A DNA stretch of 39,201 bases from Candidatus Fermentibacteraceae bacterium. Its GTDB lineage: Bacteria > Fermentibacterota > Fermentibacteria > Fermentibacterales > JCC-6. This document shows, one piece after another, positions 31,652-39,201 of this stretch (its first letter is position 1; each line of letters begins with the position of its first letter). The stretch is taken from NCBI GenBank assembly GCA_029932015.1, contig JAOZQW010000001.1, forward strand, positions 1 through 39,201, written 5' to 3'. The position numbers and the translations under genes were made by a program. The notes below the pieces were generated by a model, which saw nothing but the letters and a program-made list of their open reading frames with translations, had not been told where the DNA came from and searched no databases.

Positions 31652-32250
31652 AATTCAAAGCAGCAGTTCCGATCCTCCTGGTCTTCGCACTGACTCTCAC
31701 AGGCTGTCTCGGGACTTTCCAGACGGCGAGGGTAGTTCCTCTCAGGATCGGAGCGCTCTATTACGGAGCAGCGGGCACTGATGCTGACAATTCACTCGCG
31801 ATGCCGGGATTGTTCATTGAAGGCGGATGGCCGGCAGGACCGGGCAGATTCGGTATTGGCCTCAACCTCAAGCTCCTGACGGATGTTGGAAGCGGCGACA
31901 ACAACTCTTTCCTCGGAGTATGGGGAGCAAAGCTGCAGCTGCCGGAGAATCCGCTGCTGGATATAGCCGTGGGCGTTGATGTCTGGGCGTACTACCCGGG
32001 TGAACTCAAGCTATTCCTCTCGCGAAGGATTGGAATACTGGAGCCCTACGCCTGCGTAGGAGCTGCCAACTTCCTCAGGGATGACGATGATGATGACATT
32101 GATTTCTTCGGAGACGGCATATTCACTTTCACTGGTGGAACCATGGTCAGGCTAGGCTCCGATTCCGGCTGGCTCATCGGCGCTGAGGTAGAGGGTGGAT
32201 CGGCATGGAATAGCACGGGATTCGGGTTTTCCCTGCTGAAGGAATTCTAA
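31648..32250 (+). CDS. Lipoprotein, probably a small outer-membrane beta-barrel-like protein
   Basis: A 200-residue protein with a lipoprotein signal: hydrophobic 5-18 ending in LTGC (Cys20). The mature part alternates polar and hydrophobic residues with many Gly, as in small barrels (RFGIGLNLKLLTDVGSGDNN, GWLIGAEVEGGSAWNSTGFG), and ends in Phe. A strongly acidic loop with six Asp in a row lies near residues 147-153, followed by IDFFGDG; it could bind a cation. The start overlaps the preceding stop by 4 nt, so the two are coupled. No named family is recognised. Confidence 0.75.
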   Translation: MKFKAAVPILLVFALTLTGCLGTFQTARVVPLRIGALYYGAAGTDADNSLAMPGLFIEGGWPAGPGRFGIGLNLKLLTDVGSGDNNSFLGVWGAKLQLPENPLLDIAVGVDVWAYYPGELKLFLSRRIGILEPYACVGAANFLRDDDDDDIDFFGDGIFTFTGGTMVRLGSDSGWLIGAEVEGGSAWNSTGFGFSLLKEF

Positions 32251-32292
32251 TCCGAACCGGAAAGCTCTTGAAGAGTCTGAGGAGTCTGAGAT

Positions 32293-32970
32293 TTGCGCGC
32301 TGAGAGATATGTAGTTCCCGGAACCATCCAGGCGAAGTCCGATGAGTGGCTTGGCCACATCAGGGGCATAGTCAGACCCAGGTCCGATCTCATCCTCAAA
32401 CCTGAAAAATGCGCCCTTCTCATCATAGACATGGTGCGCTACTTCGCTCATCCTGGTGGCAGGGGATACCTGCCCGCTTCGGATGCGGTCACTCCCAGGA
32501 TCGCGGCGCTTCTACATCTATGGAGGTCTCTTGGAGGACTGGTGATCTTCACCAGGCACTGCCACATGAATGCTGATGATCTCGGCATGCTGGGGAAGTT
32601 CTACACCGATCATATCAACTGTGACGAGAGGGATTCACACCTGATAGGGGAGCTCTCTCCCTTAAAAGATGAGAGGGTTTTCAGAAAAGATACATATGAC
32701 TCCTTTTACGGCACAGGCCTGGAGGAGTATCTCAGGGCATCCGGGATCGAGCAGGTGCTTGTCACCGGTGTACTGACGCAGCTCTGTTGTGAGACGGCGG
32801 CAAGGAGCGCATTCGTTCGCGGATTCGAAGTCTACCTGGCGGCTGACGCAATGGCCACAACGACAGAGGAGCTCCATCTCGGAAGCCTTCTCGGACTGGC
32901 CAGCGGTTTCGCAGTGATCGGGGATACCGCTGAGATACTGGAGAAGAACAGTGGCCGTCAAGATATCTGA
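32293..32970 (+). CDS. Isochorismatase-family cysteine hydrolase
   Basis: A 225-residue protein. The family triad is visible: Asp46 in ALLIIDMVRYF, Lys132 in VFRKDTYDSFYGTGL, and Cys165 in GVLTQLCCETAARSAFVRG, where the residue after the nucleophile is also Cys. About 40 additional residues precede the domain. Members hydrolyse amides or vinyl ethers (nicotinamidase, isochorismatase, N-carbamoyl and ureide hydrolases); the substrate cannot be told from sequence. The start is TTG with GAGGAG 8 nt upstream. It overlaps the flavoprotein gene by 20 nt and belongs to a coupled unit with it and the radical SAM protein. Confidence 0.9.
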   Translation: MRAERYVVPGTIQAKSDEWLGHIRGIVRPRSDLILKPEKCALLIIDMVRYFAHPGGRGYLPASDAVTPRIAALLHLWRSLGGLVIFTRHCHMNADDLGMLGKFYTDHINCDERDSHLIGELSPLKDERVFRKDTYDSFYGTGLEEYLRASGIEQVLVTGVLTQLCCETAARSAFVRGFEVYLAADAMATTTEELHLGSLLGLASGFAVIGDTAEILEKNSGRQDI

Positions 32971-33859
32971 TGTTGTTGTGGTCGGAGCGGGTCCGGGAGG
33001 CTGTGCTGCCGCCGTGCAGTGCGCCAGACTCGGCCTCGCTGTTAAGCTGTTGGACAAGACCGGCAGAGCAGGCGGACTGATAAAGGAAGCCAGGCTGATC
33101 GAGAATTGCCCTGCTCTGGCAGACCCTGTCACAGGCGAGGAATTTGCGGACAGGCTATGTACCAGTCTGGAGCGTCTCTCCATCAGTGTGATGCGGGAGT
33201 CTGTCGAGAGTGTTGAGCGCTCCGAGTCAGGATTCAGTCTGCACACATCGCATGGTCGGCATGACTGCCGGACAGTCATCCTGGCCACCGGAACGGAACC
33301 GGTGGATTTTACACTGAGCGGTGATACAGGAATCGTCCTCCGTTCCTTCCTGGATCTCCCCGGGCATCTCTCCGGCATGAGCATAGCGGTCATAGGCGGC
33401 GGTGAGGCAGCGCTCGATTATGCCCTCCACGCCGCCGATCTGGGCGCAAACGTCAGTCTTCTGATCAGAGGTAATTCCCCGAGAGCTACAGGCACGCTTC
33501 TGGAGGCCGTCCTTGTCCGTGATGAGATACGACTGATGTACGATACGGACCCGATGTCACTCGTCCGTGAGGGGAGCCGGACTTTCCTGCAGATCCGATC
33601 AAATGGAATCTCGACCAGATTAAGTGTTGATGCCGTACTCGCCGCAGTGGGGAGGAGAGCAGTGCTGCCTGAGCTTCCGGAATTATGCGAAGACCTTTCA
33701 AGTGCTATAATCACTGCTTCCCCGGCACCAGGTATTTTCATATGCGGAGACGCACTGCTTGGAAGCCTGGGTCAGGCCGGTACGGCAATTGGTCAGGGAC
33801 TTCAGGCGGCGATGGGCTGTATGAGATACCTTTGTGATGGAGCAGGAGGAGACCCATGA
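32951..33859 (+). CDS. Thioredoxin-reductase-like FAD/NAD(P) oxidoreductase without CxxC
   Basis: A 302-residue flavoprotein. The FAD motif is VVVVGAGPGGCAAAVQCARL at about 8-27, ILATGTEP lies at 110-117, a second dinucleotide motif AVIGGGEAALDYALHAADLG lies at about 146-165, and GIFICGD near 270 marks the FAD closing motif. Spacing fits thioredoxin reductase. The redox-active CxxC normally found just before the second motif is absent; that stretch reads LRSFLDLPGHLSGM. It is therefore unlikely to reduce a thioredoxin, and may instead be a ferredoxin/NAD(P) type reductase. The start is GTG. The stop overlaps the radical SAM start by 4 nt, so it may supply electrons to that enzyme (inference). 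Confidence 0.87.
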   Translation: MAVKISDVVVVGAGPGGCAAAVQCARLGLAVKLLDKTGRAGGLIKEARLIENCPALADPVTGEEFADRLCTSLERLSISVMRESVESVERSESGFSLHTSHGRHDCRTVILATGTEPVDFTLSGDTGIVLRSFLDLPGHLSGMSIAVIGGGEAALDYALHAADLGANVSLLIRGNSPRATGTLLEAVLVRDEIRLMYDTDPMSLVREGSRTFLQIRSNGISTRLSVDAVLAAVGRRAVLPELPELCEDLSSAIITASPAPGIFICGDALLGSLGQAGTAIGQGLQAAMGCMRYLCDGAGGDP

Positions 33860-34779
33860 GGGTCGTGGCAAGCACCGGCGAGTCGGATCTGGCCACCGTA
33901 TATGTCGGCGAGCTTGACGATGGAGAGCGGATCGAATTCGTCGAGTCTGTCCAGCCGCCCGTGCCCAGGGAGCAGAAGTGGGTGCTGATAGTCTCCACGC
34001 TGAGGGGCTGCCCTGTAAACTGCCCCATCTGCGATGCCGGCGTCCGCTTCGGGGGCAGGCTTACTGCTGATGAGATCCTCTGGCAGATCGACTACATGGT
34101 GCGCCTGAGATTTCCCACAGCAAATGTCTCTGTACCAAAGTTCAAGATCCAATTCGCCAGAATGGGTGATCCGGCATTCAATCAGGCCGTACTGGATGTG
34201 CTGGAGAGCCTGCCACTCATTTATCCCGAGGCGCCTGGTCTGCTGCCGAGTATCTCTACAATTGCTCCCACCGGGACAGATGAATTCTTCGAAAGGCTTC
34301 CAGATATTAAAGAAAGACTGTTCCCTGACGGTCGCTTCCAGATGCAGTTCTCCCTGCATACATCTGACGAATCCAGAAGATTCGAGCTCATCCCGGCAAA
34401 GACATGGTCCTTCAGCCGGATGGCCGAATGGGGAACCTCCTTCCATCACCGGAATGACAGGAAAGTCTCACTGAACTTCGCCCCGGTAGAGGGATTTCCT
34501 CTGGATGCAGGTTCCATCGCGAGTATCTTCAGTCCGGAGCACTTCATGGTAAAGCTGACCCCGGTCAATCCGACATTTGAATCTTCGAGACGCGGTATGC
34601 ATGGTGTAATAGATCCGGATAGGCCGGAAACTGCTTCTATGCTGGTCTCGGCCTTCAGAAAATTCGGTTTCGACACTCTCCTGAGCATAGGCGAGACAAG
34701 GGAGAATCTGATCGGCTCGAACTGCGGTATGTACGTTGGCAGGATGAAGGAGAAAGAAGAAGAAGAAGAAGAAGAGTAG
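33856..34779 (+). CDS. RlmN-like radical SAM protein
   Basis: A 307-residue protein with Cys52, Cys56 and Cys59 in RGCPVNCPICDAG, the CxxxCxxC cluster site. It shares other marks with RlmN/Cfr: FGGRLTADEILWQI after the cluster, FARMGDPAFNQAV, a FSLHTSDESRRFELIPA segment, VKLTPVNPT, and a late Cys near 290 (IGSNCGMYVG) at the place of the methyl-carrying Cys. It is shorter than RlmN and has a different N-terminus, so it is probably a paralogue with another target. A GAA repeat encodes a C-terminal tail of Glu residues. It is coupled to the flavoprotein by a 4-nt overlap. Confidence 0.87.
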   Translation: MRVVASTGESDLATVYVGELDDGERIEFVESVQPPVPREQKWVLIVSTLRGCPVNCPICDAGVRFGGRLTADEILWQIDYMVRLRFPTANVSVPKFKIQFARMGDPAFNQAVLDVLESLPLIYPEAPGLLPSISTIAPTGTDEFFERLPDIKERLFPDGRFQMQFSLHTSDESRRFELIPAKTWSFSRMAEWGTSFHHRNDRKVSLNFAPVEGFPLDAGSIASIFSPEHFMVKLTPVNPTFESSRRGMHGVIDPDRPETASMLVSAFRKFGFDTLLSIGETRENLIGSNCGMYVGRMKEKEEEEEEE

Positions 34780-34783
34780 CTTC

Positions 34784-35278
34784 TCAGTTCCCTGTTACGG
34801 CCGCTCCAGAACCCAGCAGGACCTCCTCCGGGGGTGAGAGAACGGCGAATGCCCTCTCCTGGGTAAATATGCTGCTCAAAATCCACCAGTACGGGTTCTG
34901 CGGAACGAAACTGAACAGATGCTGCTCAGGTCCTGACCAGCCGTCGATGCACCACACATAGCACCCGCTGTTCTGGAAAGGTCCCCAGGCCTCGGTGTCT
35001 ATGCCGGCATCCCACAGCATAAGGAGTTCATACCTCTGCGGCATCCTCCAATCACCCTCAAGTGCATCTATCCACTGGTTCGCGGAGAGCCAGTCCGTAT
35101 CTATGTCAGGTCCAACGCGCCATTTCAGATCTGATTCTGTATCGGTTATCACGGAATCCTCTGAAACGGAGAATCGCTCGTCTATTAGGACAGGATCACC
35201 CCATCCGAGAAAGAACGAAACGAGAAGAAGAACTGTGAACAACGGGACTACCCTCACTGAGCTCGAGCTGACCATCAC
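34784..35278 (-). CDS. Secreted DUF1566-like (Lcl C-terminal-type) protein
   Basis: A 164-residue protein with a signal peptide (hydrophobic about 8-24). The mature part has the DUF1566 pattern: VITDTESDLKWRVGPDIDTD, then a Trp-rich helix (SANQWIDALEGDWRMPQRYE) and ELLMLWDAGID. The family occurs in secreted or surface proteins with no firm function. Its ATG overlaps the stop of the ABC exporter subunit by 4 nt, so it is co-translated with it and may be its cargo or an accessory. It ends 4 bp from the stop of the convergent radical SAM gene. Confidence 0.78.
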   Translation of the reverse strand: MMVSSSSVRVVPLFTVLLLVSFFLGWGDPVLIDERFSVSEDSVITDTESDLKWRVGPDIDTDWLSANQWIDALEGDWRMPQRYELLMLWDAGIDTEAWGPFQNSGCYVWCIDGWSGPEQHLFSFVPQNPYWWILSSIFTQERAFAVLSPPEEVLLGSGAAVTGN

Positions 35279-37371
35279 TCCCCGGCTTCCTCTTCAGCAC
35301 CGGCGTACTGAAGCAGATAGAGATTGTAGTAGATGCCCCGCCTGGCTAGGAGTTCCTGGTGACTTCCTCTCTCGAGTATTCTGCCATCATCAATGACAAG
35401 TATCTGGTCGGCCTTCTGGATGGTACTCAGTCTGTGGGCGACAATGATACTGGTCCTGTTCTGCATCAGCACCTCGATGGCATTCTGAATGAGCTGCTCA
35501 GTTGCGGGATCGACACTGCTGGTTGCCTCATCCAGTATCAGTATTCTGGGATCATGGGCAAGTGCACGAGCAAAGCATATGAGCTGCTTCTGACCGGTGG
35601 ACAATGTCGCGCCTCTTTCTGCCATCACAGTGTCAAAGCCCTCCGGCAGCTTCTCAATGAATGGCGTGGCCTGGACCATGTCCGCAGCTCTGACGACGTC
35701 CTCTCTTGAGAGATCGAGACCGAGCCTGATGTTATCCTCGATACTCCTGCTGAAGATGAATGCATCCTGCAGAACGATGGAGATACTCTTGCGGAGTGAG
35801 GAGATCGGGGTTTCCCGGAGATCTCTGCCGTCAATGAAAATGCGTCCGCTGTCGACATCATAGAACCGGCAGAGAAGGCTGATAATGGAGGACTTCCCTG
35901 CTCCGGTCGGCCCTACAAGGGCGACACTGCGTCCGGGTTCGACTTCGAACCCAACATGTCTGAGCACCTTCTTCTCTTCTACATACGAGAATGAGACATT
36001 CTCGAACTCAACCCGACCCTCGATGCGGGGTTCATCCGACCCGTCACCTGGGTCGACTATCATGGGCTCAGTATCCATTATCCCGAATATTCTCTCACCG
36101 GCAGCCATTGCGCTCTGCATGATGTTGAACTTCTGACTGATGTCGGCCAGGGGCTGGAACATCTGTCTGACATAGCTGATGAAAGCAACCAGAGCGCCGA
36201 TGGTCAGGCCCCCGGAGAGGACGCTGCCGCCTCCGTAGATAAGCACGAGCGCCACGCCGGCAGATGCGGTGATCTCAATGAGTGGCCGGAATACACCGAA
36301 GATGACCAGCTGCCGCATGTTGGCCCCGAAGTAGCTGGTATTCGTCGCTTTGTACTCGGCGCGTCTCTTCCGCTCCTGCCTGAAGGCCTGGACGACCTTG
36401 ATGCCGCTCAGATCCTCGGCGAGATTGGAGTTCAGTTTCGCAAGGTATTTCCTGACCTGTCTGTACGCTCCTCTGGCCTTGACCCTGAAAATGATGGTGA
36501 CGACCAGGAATACCGGGGATACTGCGAGGGCAATCAGTGCAAGTCTCCAGTTCAGTACGAAGAGTATTATGGCTGTACCGATTATCAGAAGAAAATCCTT
36601 GACCAGATTGACCAGCACCGCGGTGAACATCTCGTTAAGGGCTTCAACATCATTCGTGACCCTGGTCACCAGTCGACCTATGGGGTTCTTTGAATAGAAA
36701 TCCAGTGAGAGCTCCTGAATATGCCTGAAGAGTTCTGTCCGAACATCGAACATCGATCTCTGACCGGCGACAACCAGCGTCATGACATGACCGTATCCGG
36801 CGGTAAGGCTTATCGCTATCAGAACTCCAAGCAGGAGGGCCAGCCTGGTTATGCCCTTGAGATCTTCTCCTCTTACATCGAGAATAACCCCCAGCGGAAC
36901 ACTGGACAGGTCCTTCTCGGGCACGAGCCAGTGATCGCTCAGAACAAGGCCTGTGCCTCCGGTGAAACGGTCTCCGGGAAAGAGGTAGAATGTCCCGGGA
37001 TAAAGTGTCCCCTCGCTTTCAACAGACCGACGCTCGGCAGGATCCATTTTATCCAGTGCAGCCTTCCTGACGAGGACTGAATCTGGAGCCAGCTGCATAA
37101 GATCCGTCGAATCCGGAAATGCTGATGCAAACTCGTCGCAGACCTCAGGAGGAGCTTCATAGACCTGGTAGAGCTTGGCCAGATACAGATCAATGCCCTG
37201 CTTCGTGATGTAAGGGATGATGAGTTCAACGCAGGCGGTGAGTAGCATGAAGAACATCGCCAGAAATATGAGTCGACGATGGGGCTTCACATACCTGAGA
37301 AGACGGCGGATGAGTTTCCTGTCGTAGACCTTGCCTCCTGCTGCGTCCTCTACCATGGGATTACCGTGCAT
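35275..37371 (-). CDS. ABC exporter half-transporter, canonical ATPase subunit with extracytoplasmic insertion
   Basis: A 698-residue fused permease-ATPase. The first helix lies at about 33-52. A loop of about 100 residues (66-172) then intervenes before the second helix, whereas usual exporters have a short loop. The ATPase domain (about 450-690) has Walker A GPTGAGKSS, signature LSTGQKQ in place of LSGGQ, and Walker B LILDEATSSVD with catalytic Glu. It follows the other half-transporter gene with no gap. By comparison with heterodimeric exporters (TM287/288, BmrCD) this is the subunit with the complete Walker B Glu. Substrate unknown: drug, lipid or peptide are all possible. Confidence 0.92.
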   Translation of the reverse strand: MHGNPMVEDAAGGKVYDRKLIRRLLRYVKPHRRLIFLAMFFMLLTACVELIIPYITKQGIDLYLAKLYQVYEAPPEVCDEFASAFPDSTDLMQLAPDSVLVRKAALDKMDPAERRSVESEGTLYPGTFYLFPGDRFTGGTGLVLSDHWLVPEKDLSSVPLGVILDVRGEDLKGITRLALLLGVLIAISLTAGYGHVMTLVVAGQRSMFDVRTELFRHIQELSLDFYSKNPIGRLVTRVTNDVEALNEMFTAVLVNLVKDFLLIIGTAIILFVLNWRLALIALAVSPVFLVVTIIFRVKARGAYRQVRKYLAKLNSNLAEDLSGIKVVQAFRQERKRRAEYKATNTSYFGANMRQLVIFGVFRPLIEITASAGVALVLIYGGGSVLSGGLTIGALVAFISYVRQMFQPLADISQKFNIMQSAMAAGERIFGIMDTEPMIVDPGDGSDEPRIEGRVEFENVSFSYVEEKKVLRHVGFEVEPGRSVALVGPTGAGKSSIISLLCRFYDVDSGRIFIDGRDLRETPISSLRKSISIVLQDAFIFSRSIEDNIRLGLDLSREDVVRAADMVQATPFIEKLPEGFDTVMAERGATLSTGQKQLICFARALAHDPRILILDEATSSVDPATEQLIQNAIEVLMQNRTSIIVAHRLSTIQKADQILVIDDGRILERGSHQELLARRGIYYNLYLLQYAGAEEEAGE

Positions 37372-39189
37372 CTATTCCTCACCCCCTTCCTCAGTCGAAT
37401 CGTCTGACAACCTCGCCTCTTCTTCGAGCTGCTGCATCCGATAGAGCTCCGTGTAGAAGCCTTCATGGGCCAGCAGCTCAGCATGTGTACCCTTCTCAAC
37501 CATCCTGCCGTCATCCATGACGATGATGACATCAGCATTCTGGATAGTGCTTATCCTGTGGGCGATGATCACGCTTGTGAGATTGCCTATGTCGGAGCCA
37601 AGTCTTGAGAGGATCGCGGCTTCAGTCCCTGTATCGACGCTGGAAAGGGCATCATCAAGCACCAGTATCCTGGGATTCACAGCCAATGCTCTCGCGATGG
37701 CAACCCTCTGCTTCTGTCCGCCTGAGAGCGTGACCCCTCTCTCTCCAACAGTTGTGTCGTAGGAATCAGGAAAACTCTCTATCTCGGATGCGATATCAAC
37801 CGTCTCTGCAAGTTCCCTTACCCGCTCAGGTGAAAGTCCATCTGTACCGAAGGCGATATTGTCAGATATCGACATCGCGAACAGAAAGGTTTCCTGAGGT
37901 ACATATCCGAACTGTCCCCTGATGGCCGAAAGACTCAGATCCCTTACATCCGTCCCCCCCAGGAACACCTTTCCTCTGGGCGGATCGTACAAACGCATGA
38001 GGAGTTCAACGAGGGAGGTCTTGCCAGAACCGGTTCGACCCACTATCCCCAGTGTACCTCCTGCAGGCAGGCTGAAGGTGACATCTCTCAGAACCTCTGT
38101 CTCCGTGCCGGGATAACTGAAGGTAAGGTCTTCAATTCTGATTGCAGGCTCGGAGACTTCCTGCACATGTCCTCCTACGATGTCCGGCTCAGTACCGAAT
38201 ATCTTCTGGAGCCTGCCCATACTGGCAGCGCCGCGCTGCAGCAGGTTGACCACCCAGCCAATGGCGATCATGGGCCAGATAAGCATCATCAGATAACTGG
38301 AGAAGGCCACGAATCCTCCAAGGGAAAGACTCCCCTTGATGACCATGGTCCCGCCGGCGCCGAGGAGTATGGCCATACTGGTCATCGCCAGGGCCCCTAT
38401 CATCGGCTGGAACATGCCCCAGACCCTTGCAAGTTTGACGTTCTGCTCAACACATTCGCCGGCTTTCTCCGAGAAGTAGCTCTCCTCAGAATGCTCATCA
38501 CCATATGCTTTTATCACACGGACGCCGGAGAGGGATTCCTGCGCCTTCTCAGTGAGCGTGGAGAATGCCTTCTGGACCGATTCGAACCTTACATGAATGA
38601 GGTCTCCGAATTTCAGCATCATCAGCGCTATCACAGGAAGGGGTATCATGGTGAGCAGTGTTAACTTCCAGTTCATCAGGAGCATGATGGTGATACTCGA
38701 CAGGGAGAGAAAAATCGCATCGAATGAGGCGATAGTCGCTATGCCCGTCCCCATCCTGACCGCGCTGATGTCGTTGGTTGCATGGGCCATGATATCCCCG
38801 ACCTTGGTCTGGTCATAGTACTGCGGGGAGAGGCTCTGAAGGTGATCGTACAGCTCCTGGCGGATATTTCTGTCTATCCTGTGACTGGTTCCAATCACCA
38901 GGTAGCGCCAGAAGAAGCGGAAGATGCCCATGACGCAGTAGATACCGAGTACAGCGAGTCCAAGCCTGAAGATGTAGTCCGATGTGGCCGTTCCACTGGC
39001 CAGTCCATCTATCACACGCTGGAATATCTGTGGAACAAGGAGCTGCAGAGCATCGACGACGATAAGCGTCAGTAGACCGATGCCGACCCGTTTCCTGTGC
39101 TTCCATATTCGAAGAAGGAGCAGCTTCAGGCTGGTCCTGTCCATCTTCTTCCGCTTGTCCCCCTGGCCGGACTCCGATTTCCGCTTCAC
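37372..39189 (-). CDS. ABC exporter half-transporter, degenerate ATPase subunit
   Basis: A 605-residue fused permease-ATPase of normal length with six membrane helices in residues 35-330. The ATPase has Walker A GRTGSGKTS, signature LSGGQKQR, and Walker B LVLDDALSSVD, where Asp replaces the catalytic Glu. That change is the mark of the degenerate site in heterodimeric exporters such as TM287. The start is GTG with GAAGGG 5 nt upstream; an ATG at 39144 is an alternative. The start lies 12 bp from the right edge, so upstream control cannot be seen. The partner gene follows directly. Confidence 0.93.
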   Translation of the reverse strand: MKRKSESGQGDKRKKMDRTSLKLLLLRIWKHRKRVGIGLLTLIVVDALQLLVPQIFQRVIDGLASGTATSDYIFRLGLAVLGIYCVMGIFRFFWRYLVIGTSHRIDRNIRQELYDHLQSLSPQYYDQTKVGDIMAHATNDISAVRMGTGIATIASFDAIFLSLSSITIMLLMNWKLTLLTMIPLPVIALMMLKFGDLIHVRFESVQKAFSTLTEKAQESLSGVRVIKAYGDEHSEESYFSEKAGECVEQNVKLARVWGMFQPMIGALAMTSMAILLGAGGTMVIKGSLSLGGFVAFSSYLMMLIWPMIAIGWVVNLLQRGAASMGRLQKIFGTEPDIVGGHVQEVSEPAIRIEDLTFSYPGTETEVLRDVTFSLPAGGTLGIVGRTGSGKTSLVELLMRLYDPPRGKVFLGGTDVRDLSLSAIRGQFGYVPQETFLFAMSISDNIAFGTDGLSPERVRELAETVDIASEIESFPDSYDTTVGERGVTLSGGQKQRVAIARALAVNPRILVLDDALSSVDTGTEAAILSRLGSDIGNLTSVIIAHRISTIQNADVIIVMDDGRMVEKGTHAELLAHEGFYTELYRMQQLEEEARLSDDSTEEGGEE

Positions 39190-39201
39190 ATCGTCCCTTC
39201 G

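Noticed and set aside
34750..34775. GAA repeat as a phase-variation switch
   Set aside because: Slippage by whole GAA units only changes the number of Glu residues just before the stop, so on/off switching is unlikely.

Overview
The window looks like a chromosomal piece of an uncultured Gram-negative bacterium of moderate GC. The outer envelope is shown by two TonB-dependent receptors, ExbB/ExbD/TonB, a PorV/PorQ-type barrel, and secreted proteins with type IX/FlgD-like C-terminal sorting modules. GWxTD-domain proteins, the split glycine decarboxylase (GcvPA+GcvPB) and a GlmL/MutL-type ASKHA protein point to the FCB group or a neighbouring candidate phylum (Fermentibacteria, Eisenbacteria or WOR-3 type). 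That placement is inference; no marker gene is present. I found no rRNA, tRNA, CRISPR or phage.

Layout. (1) 1-373: the 5' part of an IS200-like/RAYT transposase gene running off the left edge, with a REP-like palindrome beside it. (2) 531-19011, all minus strand, ending at a strong hairpin (468-492): two tandem paralogous TonB-dependent receptors, then ExbB, two ExbDs, TonB, a large secreted FN3/sorting-domain protein, a PorV-like barrel, two GWxTD proteins, a secreted protein resembling an inactivated zinc protease, and a TPR lipoprotein. This reads as one envelope programme of uptake or sensing, energy transduction and export. (3) 19101-19189: two REP-like palindromes. (4) 19214-22649, minus: four overlapping membrane-protein genes of unknown function, including a DUF6754-like protein. 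(5) 22740-30937, minus: gcvT-gcvH-gcvPA-gcvPB, then a PH-like membrane protein, a small conserved-looking protein, a GlmL-like ASKHA ATPase and a barrel-sandwich/KOW-like protein, closed by a hairpin at 22672-22714. (6) 31073-34779, plus: a divergent, translationally coupled unit of an unknown protein, a lipoprotein, an isochorismatase-family hydrolase, a thioredoxin-reductase-like flavoprotein without its CxxC, and an RlmN-like radical SAM protein. (7) 34784-39189, minus: a heterodimeric ABC exporter followed by a secreted DUF1566-like protein, converging on unit 6 with a 4-bp gap.

How the parts may work together. Region 2 combines inner-membrane energisation (ExbB/ExbD/TonB), outer-membrane receptors and a PorV-type barrel that in type IX secretion hands cargo to the surface. 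Two cargo-like proteins with sorting modules sit in the same unit. Region 5 couples glycine cleavage to a GlmL-type protein with no glutamate mutase nearby, and region 4 lies directly downstream of it. Regions 4 and 5 together are the best candidate here for an undescribed system. Region 6 is a second, smaller unexplained pathway.
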